A stretch of 64,000 nt of DNA from Aurantimicrobium photophilum (GTDB lineage: Bacteria; Actinomycetota; Actinomycetes; Actinomycetales; Microbacteriaceae), in contig NZ_CP023994.1 of assembly GCF_003194085.1 (NCBI RefSeq), positions 1,116,001 to 1,180,000 on the forward strand, given 5' to 3'. Made by a program: the position numbers and the translations under genes. The notes under the pieces are model-generated. The model worked only from the letters and a program-made list of their open reading frames with translations, was not told where the DNA came from and did no database searches. Position 1 is the stretch's first letter, and every line of letters starts with the position of its first letter. Of this stretch, positions 51,692-60,873 are shown one piece after another.

Positions 51692-52548
51692 CTGGGCGAA
51701 GCGCCTGTTCCCTGCTCAATGATCTTGGCGAGCATCTCAGGAGCGGTCGTGTTCTCACCTGGCTGGTTAGGTTTACCCGTGCCGTGATAGTCACTTGACC
51801 CAGTCATGATCAGCCCGCGTTCGACACAGATTTCGCGCAGGATGGTCTTGCCAGGCTCCATGTTTTCTCTGTGCTCAATTTCATAGCCACCAAGACCTGC
51901 CTCGATCAATCGATCAATGTATTCCATCGGTGCCACGCGTCCCCTGGTGGTGGGGTGAGCCATTACCGGAACGCCACCGGCAGCTCGAATGAGCTTCACG
52001 GCAGAGACGGGATCTAAGGCGTATTGCGAGACGTAATAGGGGCCATTCTTGGACAAGATGCCATCAAAAGCCTCACTACGTTCACCAATAATGCCCTGCG
52101 CAACGAGAGCATCTGCCAGGTGAGGGCGCCCCAGTGATTTACCTGAGGCAGCAACCTGCTCCATCACATGCTCCCAGGTGATGTCATAGTCAGCGCTAAC
52201 GTTCTCCGTCATCTGACGAAGACGGTTCTCGCGGTCATTTTGAAGTTTGTCCAGTTCCTCAGCAAGTGGAGCGTAGTTGGGATCAATCAGATACGCCAGG
52301 ATGTGGATGCTGCCATGTTCAATGCGCGAGCTGAACTCCATACCGGGGATAAATGACATCCCTAGGCGCAGGCACTCTTCCCGGGCTTCATCCCAGCCCG
52401 CTGCGGTGTCGTGGTCAGTGAGAGCCATGGTGCGAACACCGGCAGCATGTGCTTCACGGACAACATCGGTAGGAGATCCGGTGCCATCGGAGACATTGCT
52501 GTGGAGGTGAAGGTCAATTGGACCCTGGGCTCTCAAGAATGCTTCCAC
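51679..52548 (-). CDS. PHP-domain phosphoesterase
   Basis: The 289-residue protein has PIDLHLHSNVSDGT near residue 10 and MALTDHDTAAGWDEA near residue 36, the metal-binding motifs of PHP phosphoesterases. Further histidines occur in PVMAHPTTRG and MTGSSDYHGTGKP. Such proteins act as 3',5'-nucleotide bisphosphate phosphatases or nucleases in bacteria; the exact substrate is unclear. The start is a GTG. It is divergent from the aminopeptidase gene, with a 67-base gap. Confidence 0.9.
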   Translation of the reverse strand: MEAFLRAQGPIDLHLHSNVSDGTGSPTDVVREAHAAGVRTMALTDHDTAAGWDEAREECLRLGMSFIPGMEFSSRIEHGSIHILAYLIDPNYAPLAEELDKLQNDRENRLRQMTENVSADYDITWEHVMEQVAASGKSLGRPHLADALVAQGIIGERSEAFDGILSKNGPYYVSQYALDPVSAVKLIRAAGGVPVMAHPTTRGRVAPMEYIDRLIEAGLGGYEIEHRENMEPGKTILREICVERGLIMTGSSDYHGTGKPNQPGENTTAPEMLAKIIEQGTGASPSYPA

Positions 52549-52615
52549 CCTTTCACTCTATGCCCGGCTGGGGACAACTCCTACTTTCTGCTCCCAGCAG
52601 TGACAGACTGGAAGC

Positions 52616-54073
52616 ATGAACGCTGAGGAAGCCATCCACGAGGTCCCTAAAGGCACAGAGAACCGCTCAACAACTCCTGGATCTGACACCTTCAAGCACT
52701 ACATCTCCAGCCAGTGGGCTGACCGTGCTGAAGAGATTCCCGCACCTCGCGAACAGGCCTCCTATGCCGCAGCACGTCGTGCTGAACTGAGCAAGAAATA
52801 TCCAGGCAAGCGTCTGGTCATTCCTGCTGGCGCTATGAAACGCCGCAGCAATGACACCTTTTATGCCTTCCGGGCTGATTCGGCCTTTAGCTGGCTGACC
52901 GGCTGGGGTTCCGACAGTGAACCTGATTCAGTGCTGGTGATGGAACCAACTGCTTCAGGTCACGAGGCGACCTTGTATTTCCGCGAGCGCGCTGGTCGCG
53001 ACTCCGACGAGTTTTATGCCAATAGCGACATTGGTGAGTTCTGGATTGGTCCCCGCCCTTCCCTTGCGCAGGTTGCGGGCGATCTCGGTATTGCCACCCG
53101 TCACCTTGATGAGCTTCCTGTCAAAGATGCCGAGGTGACGGACCTTCCTCAAGATCTCGCTCAAGATCTCTCTGAAATGCGCTTAGTCAAGGACGAGTTT
53201 GAAATCAACGAGATGCGGGAAGCAGTTGCCTCCAGCATCCGCGGATTCGCGGACATCGCTCGTGTGCTGCCTGCGATAGCTGGCAACAAGCGAGGCGAGC
53301 GCCTTGTTGAAGGTGCCTTTGCTTCACGCGCACGCCTAGAAGGTAATGGTGTGGGCTATGGAACCATCGCTGCCAGCGGCGCTCACGCCTGCATTCTGCA
53401 CTGGGTGACCAATGATGGTGTGGTCAACAACGGCGACCTCATCTTGATTGATGCTGGTGTGGAGCGAGACAGCTACTACACCGCAGATGTCACCCGCACC
53501 CTGCCCGTGAATGGCACCTTCACCCCGATTCAGCGCAAGGTGTACGAAGCTGTGCGCGAAGCAGCAGATGCTGCCTTCGCCATAGTGAAGCCCGGCATCA
53601 CGTTCCGTGACGTACACAACACCGCCATGGGTGTCATTGCGAAAAAGACGGCCGAGTGGGGCCTGCTCCCCGTGACGGCAGAAGAAGCACTTCTTCCCGA
53701 GAATGGTCACCACCGCCGCTACATGGTCCATGGCACCAGTCATCACCTAGGTATTGATGTGCATGACTGTGCCCAGGCACGTCGTGAAATGTATATGGAC
53801 GGCATTGTCAAAGAGGGCATGATCTTCACGATTGAGCCCGGGCTCTACTTCCAGCCAGATGACCTGACCGTTCCCGAGGAATACCGCGGCATAGGCGTGC
53901 GCATCGAGGATGACATCCTGGTCACTGCCACCGGTGCAGAGAACCTCACCATTGCTTTGCCTCGCACCGCTGATGACGTGGAGGCATGGCTTGCACCCCA
54001 TGCCGCTGCTGCAAAGGCACAGAAGGCAGCTCAGATCAAAGCTGACGCCCTAGCCAAGAAAAAGAGGAAGTAG
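52616..54073 (+). CDS. pepP: Xaa-Pro aminopeptidase
   Basis: The 485-residue protein has a creatinase-type N-terminal domain and a pita-bread catalytic domain with the metal ligands in LILIDAGVERDSYYTADVTRT, HGTSHHLGIDVHD, IFTIEPGLYF and GVRIEDDILVT. It removes N-terminal residues that precede proline, using two metal ions. The C-terminal tail is Ala/Lys-rich and probably disordered. A small membrane gene follows two bases after the stop. Confidence 0.94.
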   Translation: MNAEEAIHEVPKGTENRSTTPGSDTFKHYISSQWADRAEEIPAPREQASYAAARRAELSKKYPGKRLVIPAGAMKRRSNDTFYAFRADSAFSWLTGWGSDSEPDSVLVMEPTASGHEATLYFRERAGRDSDEFYANSDIGEFWIGPRPSLAQVAGDLGIATRHLDELPVKDAEVTDLPQDLAQDLSEMRLVKDEFEINEMREAVASSIRGFADIARVLPAIAGNKRGERLVEGAFASRARLEGNGVGYGTIAASGAHACILHWVTNDGVVNNGDLILIDAGVERDSYYTADVTRTLPVNGTFTPIQRKVYEAVREAADAAFAIVKPGITFRDVHNTAMGVIAKKTAEWGLLPVTAEEALLPENGHHRRYMVHGTSHHLGIDVHDCAQARREMYMDGIVKEGMIFTIEPGLYFQPDDLTVPEEYRGIGVRIEDDILVTATGAENLTIALPRTADDVEAWLAPHAAAAKAQKAAQIKADALAKKKRK

Positions 54074-54075
54074 CC

Positions 54076-54459
54076 ATGACCCAGCGCGGTGTCGGTAGTT
54101 GGATTGTCATTGCGCTGTTTACGGTCAGTGGCGTTCTGCACCTGGTCACCCCTGGTGGTTTCTTGTGGCTCATGCCACCAGAACTCGGTGAGACTACGAA
54201 TCTTGCTCTGGTTTATGTCTCCGGTGTCGTGGAGCTGGCGTGTGTTCTTGGACTGCTCAAACGCTGGAGCTGGGCACCTGTGCTGACGGTTCTCACCTTG
54301 TTGGCGGTGTGGCCTGCCAATATTTGGTATGCCTTTGATCAACTGGGCTCTGACAGCACCGTGCTAACGGTGATTGCCTGGGTCCGTATTCCTCTGCAGC
54401 TTCCCTTGCTGTGGTGGGCGTGGAAATCCCCGACGAGAACTATCCTTCGGTCGAAGTAA
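54076..54459 (+). CDS. DoxX-like four-helix membrane protein
   Basis: The 127-residue protein has four predicted membrane helices, with SGVLHLVTPGGFLWLMP and YVSGVVELACVLGLL patterns similar to DoxX-like proteins. The role is unknown; some relatives are linked to oxidative stress. It is adjacent to pepP (two-base gap). Its 3' end overlaps the opposite LysR gene by 20 bases. Confidence 0.75.
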   Translation: MTQRGVGSWIVIALFTVSGVLHLVTPGGFLWLMPPELGETTNLALVYVSGVVELACVLGLLKRWSWAPVLTVLTLLAVWPANIWYAFDQLGSDSTVLTVIAWVRIPLQLPLLWWAWKSPTRTILRSK

Positions 54460-55351
54460 TTAACTCTGCTGTGCGGGCCAGCACGTCTCGGCACACCACA
54501 ATGGCCGGGCTCTTGGCGCTGGCACGACGAGCTGCGGTAAACACTGTCCTTCGAGGGTTACCAGGCAGGTCAATGAGCTCCACGGTCACAGGCCTACCCA
54601 CCCAGGCCAGACCCGTCAGCAGGGCCACGGCATTACCTGACTCCACAAGGCGAATGTGAGCCTGAATATCTGCCGTTTCGAATTGCACATCGGGTTCAAA
54701 CCCAGCCTGTCGACAAGCCTGCTCAGCCCAATGTCGTGAAGCCGTTCCCCGCGGTTCCATGACCCAAGGCAGACCAGCAGTGTCAGCCAAGGACTTGATG
54801 TTGTGTTCAGTAACGAGCTTCTTTGAGACGCCTAAGCGAATGGGGTCGGTTGTGAGATCCACCCGGTCCAGCTCGGGATGACGCGGTGCGGCATGGCCTG
54901 GATATTGCTCGGCAATAACCAAATCAAAGTCACGCGTCCATGTGGCATGCAGGGCAGCTTCAGGTTCTTGCTGGGTTACTTCCAGCCGCATCTCTGGGTA
55001 TTCGCTCCGAACTAGAGTCAACGCGTCAGGAAGAAGCGCAAGCGCTGCTGATTGGAATACCGCCAAACGCACTAAACCAGCTGGACGCTCGAGTGAAGTC
55101 GTGACTTCTGCCTCCGCCTGTTCCAGCACTTCGAGAACGGTTGAGGTGTGGGCAACCAGAATCTCAGCTTGTGGGGTCAGCGTAACCCGGCGCCCAGACT
55201 TTCGAAGTAGGGGAACTCCCACTTCTTTCTCGAGAAGTGCCAGCTGCTGCGAGACAGCAGAAGGGCTGTAATTCAGTGCTTCTGCCACCTCAGCGAGGGT
55301 GCCACGAAGCTTGACTTCACGCAGAAGACGGAGTCGTCTGAGGTCGAGCAT
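54440..55351 (-). CDS. LysR-family transcriptional regulator
   Basis: The 303-residue protein has an N-terminal winged helix (LRRLRLLREVKLRGTLAEVAEALNYSPSAVSQQLALLEKEVG) and a LysR substrate-binding domain. It is divergent from putA with an 89-base gap that holds several CTAAT/ATTAG inverted repeats. It is therefore the likely regulator of proline degradation, in the PutR style, though the inducer is inferred. An AAGGAG lies four bases before the ATG. Confidence 0.92.
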   Translation of the reverse strand: MLDLRRLRLLREVKLRGTLAEVAEALNYSPSAVSQQLALLEKEVGVPLLRKSGRRVTLTPQAEILVAHTSTVLEVLEQAEAEVTTSLERPAGLVRLAVFQSAALALLPDALTLVRSEYPEMRLEVTQQEPEAALHATWTRDFDLVIAEQYPGHAAPRHPELDRVDLTTDPIRLGVSKKLVTEHNIKSLADTAGLPWVMEPRGTASRHWAEQACRQAGFEPDVQFETADIQAHIRLVESGNAVALLTGLAWVGRPVTVELIDLPGNPRRTVFTAARRASAKSPAIVVCRDVLARTAELITSTEG

Positions 55352-55377
55352 GGCACTCCTTAAAAGGTTAAGTAATT

Positions 55378-55399
55378 CTAATGAGTATTAGTAACTAAT
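55378..55399. promoter_or_regulatory. Putative LysR operator between lysR and putA
   Basis: CTAAT (55378-55382), ATTAG (55387-55391) and CTAAT (55395-55399) form overlapping inverted repeats. The right part, ATTAGT-A-ACTAAT, is a perfect 13-base palindrome at 55387-55399. A TAGAAT on the minus strand nearby could be the -10 for lysR. The site lies in the middle of the divergent promoter region, where LysR autoregulation and target activation are expected. Confidence 0.55.
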
Positions 55400-55440
55400 G
55401 TGCGCTTTATCTTAAGTCTTTTGGGCACCAGACTAAGAAC

Positions 55441-58400
55441 ATGACCGCAGATGCTCTCTCGCCTGAACTTGCCCAAGATTCCATTGCATTGGTTCGCAAA
55501 TGGTTGACCGAAGCACAAGGATTCCCCGTTGACTCCAGCGCCGTCATGCTGGCCGGTGTGCTCAAGGATCCCAACGGTCTTGCCTTCACCGTGGGCTTCG
55601 TTGATGGTGTGGTTCGCCCCGAAGACTTGCGTGTTGCTGCGCGTAATTTGAAGGAGCTTGCTCCTAAGGTTCCAGCGTTCCTGCCCTGGTATATGCGCGC
55701 TGCAGTGCGCGTGGGTGGGCTCGTTGCGCCGATTCTTCCTGGTGTAGTTATCCCCATTTCTCGCAAGGTGCTGCGCAACATGGTGGGCCACCTCATCGTG
55801 GACGCCACCGATGCCAAGCTCAGTGGTGCAATCGCCAAGCTCCGCAAGCCCGGTGTTCGCCTCAACGTCAACCTGCTCGGTGAAGCAGTTCTCGGCGAGC
55901 GCGAAGCTGCTCGCCGCCTCGAAGGAACTCGTGCCCTTCTCGCTCGTGATGATGTCGACTATGTCTCCATCAAGGTGTCTTCCACTGTTGCTCCTCACTC
56001 TGCCTGGGCATTTGAGCAGGATGTGGAGCACGTCGTGGAGCGATTGCTTCCGCTGTTCCACTTGGCTGCCGAGAGCCCCACTCCCAAGTTCATCAACTTG
56101 GACATGGAAGAGTTCAAGGACCTCGACATCACCATTGCAGTGTTCACCCGCATCTTGGATCGACCAGAGCTACTCAACCTGGAAGCTGGCATCGTGCTCC
56201 AGGCCTACCTGCCTGACGCACTTGCTGCCATGATGCAGCTTCAGGAATGGTCTGCTGCTCGCCGCGCACGCGGTGGTGCAGGTATCAAGGTTCGCGTGGT
56301 GAAGGGCGCCAACCTGCCCATGGAACGCGTCGAGGCTGCACTGCACGACTGGCCACTTGCTACCTGGCACACCAAGCAGGACAGCGACACCAACTACAAG
56401 CGCGTGATCAACTACGCCCTGCACCCTGACCGCATTGGCAACGTCCGCATCGGTGTTGCCGGTCACAACCTCTTTGACGTGGCCTATGCCTGGCTTCTTG
56501 CCGGCAAGCGCGGCGTTCAGTCCGGAATTGAATTCGAAATGCTCCTCGGTATGGCCCAGGGTCAGGCCGAAGCCGTCAAGAAGGACGTGGGCGGACTTCT
56601 GCTCTACACACCCGTGGTTCACCCAGCAGAGTTCGATGTGGCAATTGCCTACCTGATCCGACGCCTCGAAGAAGGCGCGTCTCAGGACAACTTCATGTCG
56701 GCGGTGTTTGAACTCTCCGCGAATGAAGCACTGTTCGAACGTGAGCAGACTCGTTTCTTGAACTCACTTGCCGAGCTCGATGACACGGTCCCTGCTTCTC
56801 ACCGCGTGCAGGACCGCACCAAGCCAGCCAAGCCCATGCCTACCGACCGTTTCGAGAACGCAGCAGACACTGACCCTGCGATTGCGGCGAACCGCGCCTG
56901 GGGCGATGGCATCCTTTCTCGCATTGCCACCTCACAGCTGGGCAATGACACCGTGGCCACCCACACTGTCAATACCGAAGCTGAACTCGAGGCTGTCTTT
57001 GCCACCGCAACCGGTTCTGGTTCATCGTGGCGCACACGTTCGCCAGAAGAGCGTGCTGAGATCCTTCACCGTGCCGGTGAAGTTCTCGAAGCACGCCGTG
57101 CCGAGCTGATGGAAGTAGCTGCCAGCGAAACCGGCAAGACGCTGGATCAGTCTGACCCCGAGGTCACCGAAGCTATCGACTTTGCTCACTACTACGCCGA
57201 GCAAGCCAAAAAGCTGGGTCGTATCTCTGGTGCTGAGTTTGTTCCTGCTGGCCTGACCGTGGTCACTCCGCCCTGGAACTTCCCCGTTGCGATCCCCGCA
57301 GGCTCAACTTTGGCTGCCCTGGCAGCAGGTTCACCTGTGATTATCAAGCCTGCTGCCCAGGCTCGTCGCTGTGGTGCGGTCATGGTGGAAGCACTCTGGG
57401 AGGCAGGTGTTCCTCGCGATGCTCTCCAGCTGGTCAACATTGGAGACCGCACCCTCGGCAGCAAGCTGGTCTCGGATCCTCGCGTTGACCGCGTGATCCT
57501 CACAGGTGGTTACGAAACAGCTGAGCTGTTCCGTTCACTACGTCATGACCTTCCTCTGCTGGCAGAGACCAGCGGTAAGAACGCCATCATTGTCACCCCC
57601 AGTGCTGACCTCGACCTGGCGGCCAAGGATGTCATTTACTCGGCCTTCGGTCACGCAGGCCAGAAGTGCTCTGCTGCCTCCCTGGTTGTTCTGGTTGGAT
57701 CCGTAGCGACCTCGCAGCGCTTCCGCAACCAGCTCATCGACGGCGTCTCCAGCCTTAAGGTCGGCTACCCCCAGGATGCCACCACCCAGATGGGTCCCAT
57801 CATTGAACCAGCGAAGGGCAAGCTGCTTTCTGCGCTCACCTCAGTGGGCAAGGGTGAAAAGTGGCTCGTTGAGCCCACACAGCTCGATGAAACCGGAAAG
57901 CTATGGTCTCCTGGTGTGCGCGACGGCGTGAAGGCCGGTAGCGAATACCACCTCACCGAATACTTCGGCCCTGTGCTCGGCATCATGACTGCCCGCACGC
58001 TTGAAGAAGCCATTGCATTGGTCAACGCCATTGACTACGGCCTCACTTCGGGCATCCACTCCCTGGATGCTGACGAAGTAGGCCTGTGGCTGGACACCAT
58101 TCAGGCTGGAAACCTCTACGTCAACCGTGGCACTACCGGTGCCATTGTGCAGCGCCAGCCCTTCGGTGGATGGAAGAAGTCTGCTGTGGGTGCTGGCACA
58201 AAGGCAGGTGGCCCCAACTACCTCTTTGGTCTCGGGAACTGGGAAATTGCTGCCACAGCAGACATCGGCCAGGCTCCCATCTCCAAGCACGTGCTCACTC
58301 TTCTTGACGCCATCGAGCGTTCGGAGACACTCAATGGTGGCGAGCTGGCGTGGGTTCGCCAGGCTGCAAGCCTGGACCAGTTCTCGTGGTCAACTGAGTT

Positions 58401-58875
58401 TGGTCAGGCAATCGATGTGTCCCAGTTGGGTGTGGAGCGCAACGTCTTCCGTTACCGCTCGGTGCCTACCCAGATTCGCCTCATGGAAGCAGGCAACCCA
58501 GTTGAACTCTTCCGCGTGGTGCTGGCCGCCATGCGTGCAGAATCTAACTTCACCATCTCGGTACCTGCAAACCTTGGTGAGCGTTACCTCTGGGCACTGC
58601 AAGCCACCGGTATTCGCGTTGACCAGCGTTCAGACGGCTCCTGGCTTTCTAGCCTGAACGAGTTGGATCTAACCAATGCTCGCATCCGCCTGATTGGAGG
58701 CTCCGCAGCACAGGTCACCGCGGCAACCAACGGTCGCCCTGATGTGGCCGTCTATGCAGGTCCTGTGCTTCTGGCAGGCCGCATCGAAATGCTCCCCTTC
58801 TTGCGCGAGCAGGCTGTGAGCATCACCGCGCACCGCTTTGGAACCCCCAATCACCTCAGCGATGCCTTGATCTAA
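55441..58875 (+). CDS. putA: Bifunctional proline dehydrogenase / pyrroline-5-carboxylate dehydrogenase
   Basis: The 1144-residue protein oxidises proline to glutamate. The N-terminal third is the proline dehydrogenase barrel (for example YVSIKVSSTVAPH near residue 178, FINLDMEEFKDLDITI, and RVVKGANLPMERVEA near residue 290). The aldehyde dehydrogenase half has PWNFPVAIPAGSTLAALAAG, LLAETSGKNA with Glu709 and GHAGQKCSAAS with Cys743. The C-terminal 170 residues form an extra domain as in longer PutA proteins. There is no N-terminal ribbon-helix-helix domain, so it does not regulate itself; the divergent LysR probably does. A hairpin terminator follows. Confidence 0.95.
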   Translation: MTADALSPELAQDSIALVRKWLTEAQGFPVDSSAVMLAGVLKDPNGLAFTVGFVDGVVRPEDLRVAARNLKELAPKVPAFLPWYMRAAVRVGGLVAPILPGVVIPISRKVLRNMVGHLIVDATDAKLSGAIAKLRKPGVRLNVNLLGEAVLGEREAARRLEGTRALLARDDVDYVSIKVSSTVAPHSAWAFEQDVEHVVERLLPLFHLAAESPTPKFINLDMEEFKDLDITIAVFTRILDRPELLNLEAGIVLQAYLPDALAAMMQLQEWSAARRARGGAGIKVRVVKGANLPMERVEAALHDWPLATWHTKQDSDTNYKRVINYALHPDRIGNVRIGVAGHNLFDVAYAWLLAGKRGVQSGIEFEMLLGMAQGQAEAVKKDVGGLLLYTPVVHPAEFDVAIAYLIRRLEEGASQDNFMSAVFELSANEALFEREQTRFLNSLAELDDTVPASHRVQDRTKPAKPMPTDRFENAADTDPAIAANRAWGDGILSRIATSQLGNDTVATHTVNTEAELEAVFATATGSGSSWRTRSPEERAEILHRAGEVLEARRAELMEVAASETGKTLDQSDPEVTEAIDFAHYYAEQAKKLGRISGAEFVPAGLTVVTPPWNFPVAIPAGSTLAALAAGSPVIIKPAAQARRCGAVMVEALWEAGVPRDALQLVNIGDRTLGSKLVSDPRVDRVILTGGYETAELFRSLRHDLPLLAETSGKNAIIVTPSADLDLAAKDVIYSAFGHAGQKCSAASLVVLVGSVATSQRFRNQLIDGVSSLKVGYPQDATTQMGPIIEPAKGKLLSALTSVGKGEKWLVEPTQLDETGKLWSPGVRDGVKAGSEYHLTEYFGPVLGIMTARTLEEAIALVNAIDYGLTSGIHSLDADEVGLWLDTIQAGNLYVNRGTTGAIVQRQPFGGWKKSAVGAGTKAGGPNYLFGLGNWEIAATADIGQAPISKHVLTLLDAIERSETLNGGELAWVRQAASLDQFSWSTEFGQAIDVSQLGVERNVFRYRSVPTQIRLMEAGNPVELFRVVLAAMRAESNFTISVPANLGERYLWALQATGIRVDQRSDGSWLSSLNELDLTNARIRLIGGSAAQVTAATNGRPDVAVYAGPVLLAGRIEMLPFLREQAVSITAHRFGTPNHLSDALI

Positions 58876-58890
58876 ACAACACTGTTCACA

Positions 58891-58925
58891 CACTGTTTGC
58901 GCCTCCACAAGGGGCGCAAACAGTG
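58891..58925 (+). terminator. Stem-loop terminator after putA
   Basis: A perfect 13-bp stem (CACTGTTTGCGCC at 58891-58903 with GGCGCAAACAGTG at 58913-58925) has a nine-base loop, 16 bases after the putA stop. No T-run follows, which is common among actinobacterial stem-loop terminators. It would separate putA from the MgtE-like gene. Confidence 0.7.
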
Positions 58926-58946
58926 CTTAACGGGTAGGTTAGAGAC

Positions 58947-60290
58947 GTGACTGGAACACGAGTATTTGTAGCGCGCCTGACAGGCAGCGGCGTTTTCGAC
59001 CCCGCGGGTGACCGCCTGGGTCGTATTCGTGATGTCCTCGTGGTGTACCGCAAGGACAATGCTCCCCGAGTGGTTGGTCTGCTGGCAGAACTTCCCGGTA
59101 AGCGTCGTGTGTTTATCTCGATAGGTCGCGTCTCCAGCATTGGCAGCGGCCAGGTCATCACCACCGGTCCTATTTCTGACCGCAAGTTTGAACAGCGCGG
59201 TGGCGAAGTCCGCCTGCTGGCTGAATTCTTAGGCCGCAAGGTCACCTTCAACGACGGTTCCGGCGAAGCCGAAATCGAAGACGCTGCTATCGAAGAGACT
59301 GGTCCCGGCGAGTGGGCAATCTCTCAGCTCTTTGTTCGTCGCCCCCGCCAAGCTGGTGCTCCCTTCGCTAAGGGCCCCACTGCGCTTGTTCCCTGGTCAC
59401 TGATTACCGAGAAGACCGAAGCGGGCGAACCACAGTCTGCCGAAGCCCTCATTGCGTCCTACTCTGAACTGCGCCCCGCTGACCTCGCCAACACTCTGCT
59501 GGATCTGCCTCAGGAGCGCATGCTCGAGGTTGCTGAAGAGCTTCCCGATGACCGTCTTGCTGACGTTCTCGAAGAGATGGACGAGAGCGACCAGATTGAG
59601 ATCATGGCGCAGCTCGACGACGAGCGTGCTGCAGACGTCCTCGATGAGATGGAGCCCGATGACGCGGCCGACCTCATTGCTCAGCTTCCCGAAGAGCGTG
59701 GTGAACATCTCCTCGAGCTGATGGAGCCCGAGGAAGCCGATGACGTTCGTCTGCTGCTCAGCTTCGGTGCGGACACCGCCGGTGGTTTGATGACCCCTGA
59801 GCCCATCATTCTGTCTGCTGAGTCGACCGTTGCTGAAGGTCTGGCCATGATTCGCCGTAATGAGACTGCACCTGCCTTGGCAGCAGCAGTCTGCATTACG
59901 CTGCCTCCCTACGAATCCCCCACCGGACGCTTCTTGGGCATGGTGCACTTCCAGCGCATGCTGCGCTACCCACCCCACGAGCGCTTGGGTGCTCTCATTG
60001 ACCCCGGTCTTGAGCCCATCTCGGTAGACACACCTGCCGCAGAGGTCTCTCGTATTCTTGCCAGCTACAACCTGGTTTCGGTTCCCGTTATTGACGAAAA
60101 CCATCGCCTCGTCGGCGTGGTCACCGTCGATGACGTGCTCGACTACTTGCTCCCTGATGACTGGCGCAGTCACGACGACGAAGACACTCCTGCCTCGGCA
60201 GCGATGAGTAAACGTGCGCCGAAGAAGCGTCCCGCGAAGAAGAGTGCTGCTCCTGCAGCAAAGCCCGTAACCCGAGGAAGGAGGGGCTGA
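58947..60290 (+). CDS. MgtE N-terminal plus CBS domain soluble protein
   Basis: The 447-residue protein has a PRC-barrel-like N-terminal region (about 1-135, with GVFDPAGDRLGRIRDVLV). It is followed by an acidic MgtE_N superhelix (repeats such as ELPDDRLADVLEEMDESDQ, about 165-290), two CBS domains (about 280-405) and a Lys/Ala-rich tail. The five transmembrane helices of real MgtE channels are absent, so it cannot itself transport magnesium. It may sense magnesium or nucleotides. It shares a tight operon with DUF1003 and mrp; the start is GTG at 58947. Confidence 0.88.
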   Translation: MTGTRVFVARLTGSGVFDPAGDRLGRIRDVLVVYRKDNAPRVVGLLAELPGKRRVFISIGRVSSIGSGQVITTGPISDRKFEQRGGEVRLLAEFLGRKVTFNDGSGEAEIEDAAIEETGPGEWAISQLFVRRPRQAGAPFAKGPTALVPWSLITEKTEAGEPQSAEALIASYSELRPADLANTLLDLPQERMLEVAEELPDDRLADVLEEMDESDQIEIMAQLDDERAADVLDEMEPDDAADLIAQLPEERGEHLLELMEPEEADDVRLLLSFGADTAGGLMTPEPIILSAESTVAEGLAMIRRNETAPALAAAVCITLPPYESPTGRFLGMVHFQRMLRYPPHERLGALIDPGLEPISVDTPAAEVSRILASYNLVSVPVIDENHRLVGVVTVDDVLDYLLPDDWRSHDDEDTPASAAMSKRAPKKRPAKKSAAPAAKPVTRGRRG

Positions 60291-60291
60291 C

Positions 60292-60870
60292 ATGGCACGA
60301 AGCAACCGTCACGATGAAAGCTTCGACTCCCCCAAAGGTTTCAGCGCGCTGAACCCTCGACCATCGCGTTCTCGCGATCGCTTTGGTCGATTCACCGAAA
60401 CCATTGCACGAGGCATGGGTACTCCCTGGTTCCTGCTCGGGCTCACCATCTTCGCTGTGGTGTGGATGTTGTTCAACACCTTTGCTCCCGAAGCATGGCG
60501 TTTTGACTCCTATGCAATCGGCTTCACGGCTTTGACCCTGATCTTGTCGTTGCAGGCGTCCTATGCAGCACCCATGATTCTGTTGGCTCAGAACCGCCAG
60601 GATGACCGCGACCGTGTTCAGTTTGAGCAGGACCGCCAGCGTGCTGAGCGCAACCTTGCTGACACCGAATACCTCGCCCGTGAGGTTGTTGCGCTGCGTC
60701 TGGCGATGAAAGACATGGCCACCAAAGACTTCATCAAGGCTGAACTGCGTGCCCTGCTCGAGGAACTCGAGAAGGACGAAGCACCTGCCAAGTCAGTGGC
60801 TAAGAAGCCTGCGGCTAAGGCACCTGCAAAGAAGCCCGCAACGCGTCCTGCCACTCGTTCTGCCAAGTAG
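60292..60870 (+). CDS. DUF1003 membrane protein
   Basis: The 192-residue protein has two membrane helices (about residues 45-63 and 70-92) separated by the DUF1003 pattern NTFAPEAWRFDSYAIGF, then a long charged coiled helix (DDRDRVQFEQDRQRAERNL) and an Ala/Lys/Pro-rich tail like histone H1. It starts one base after the MgtE_N stop, with AAGGAGGGG eight bases upstream. DUF1003, MgtE_N and Mrp form a common actinobacterial trio of unknown joint role. Confidence 0.9.
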   Translation: MARSNRHDESFDSPKGFSALNPRPSRSRDRFGRFTETIARGMGTPWFLLGLTIFAVVWMLFNTFAPEAWRFDSYAIGFTALTLILSLQASYAAPMILLAQNRQDDRDRVQFEQDRQRAERNLADTEYLAREVVALRLAMKDMATKDFIKAELRALLEELEKDEAPAKSVAKKPAAKAPAKKPATRPATRSAK

Positions 60871-60873
60871 CAC

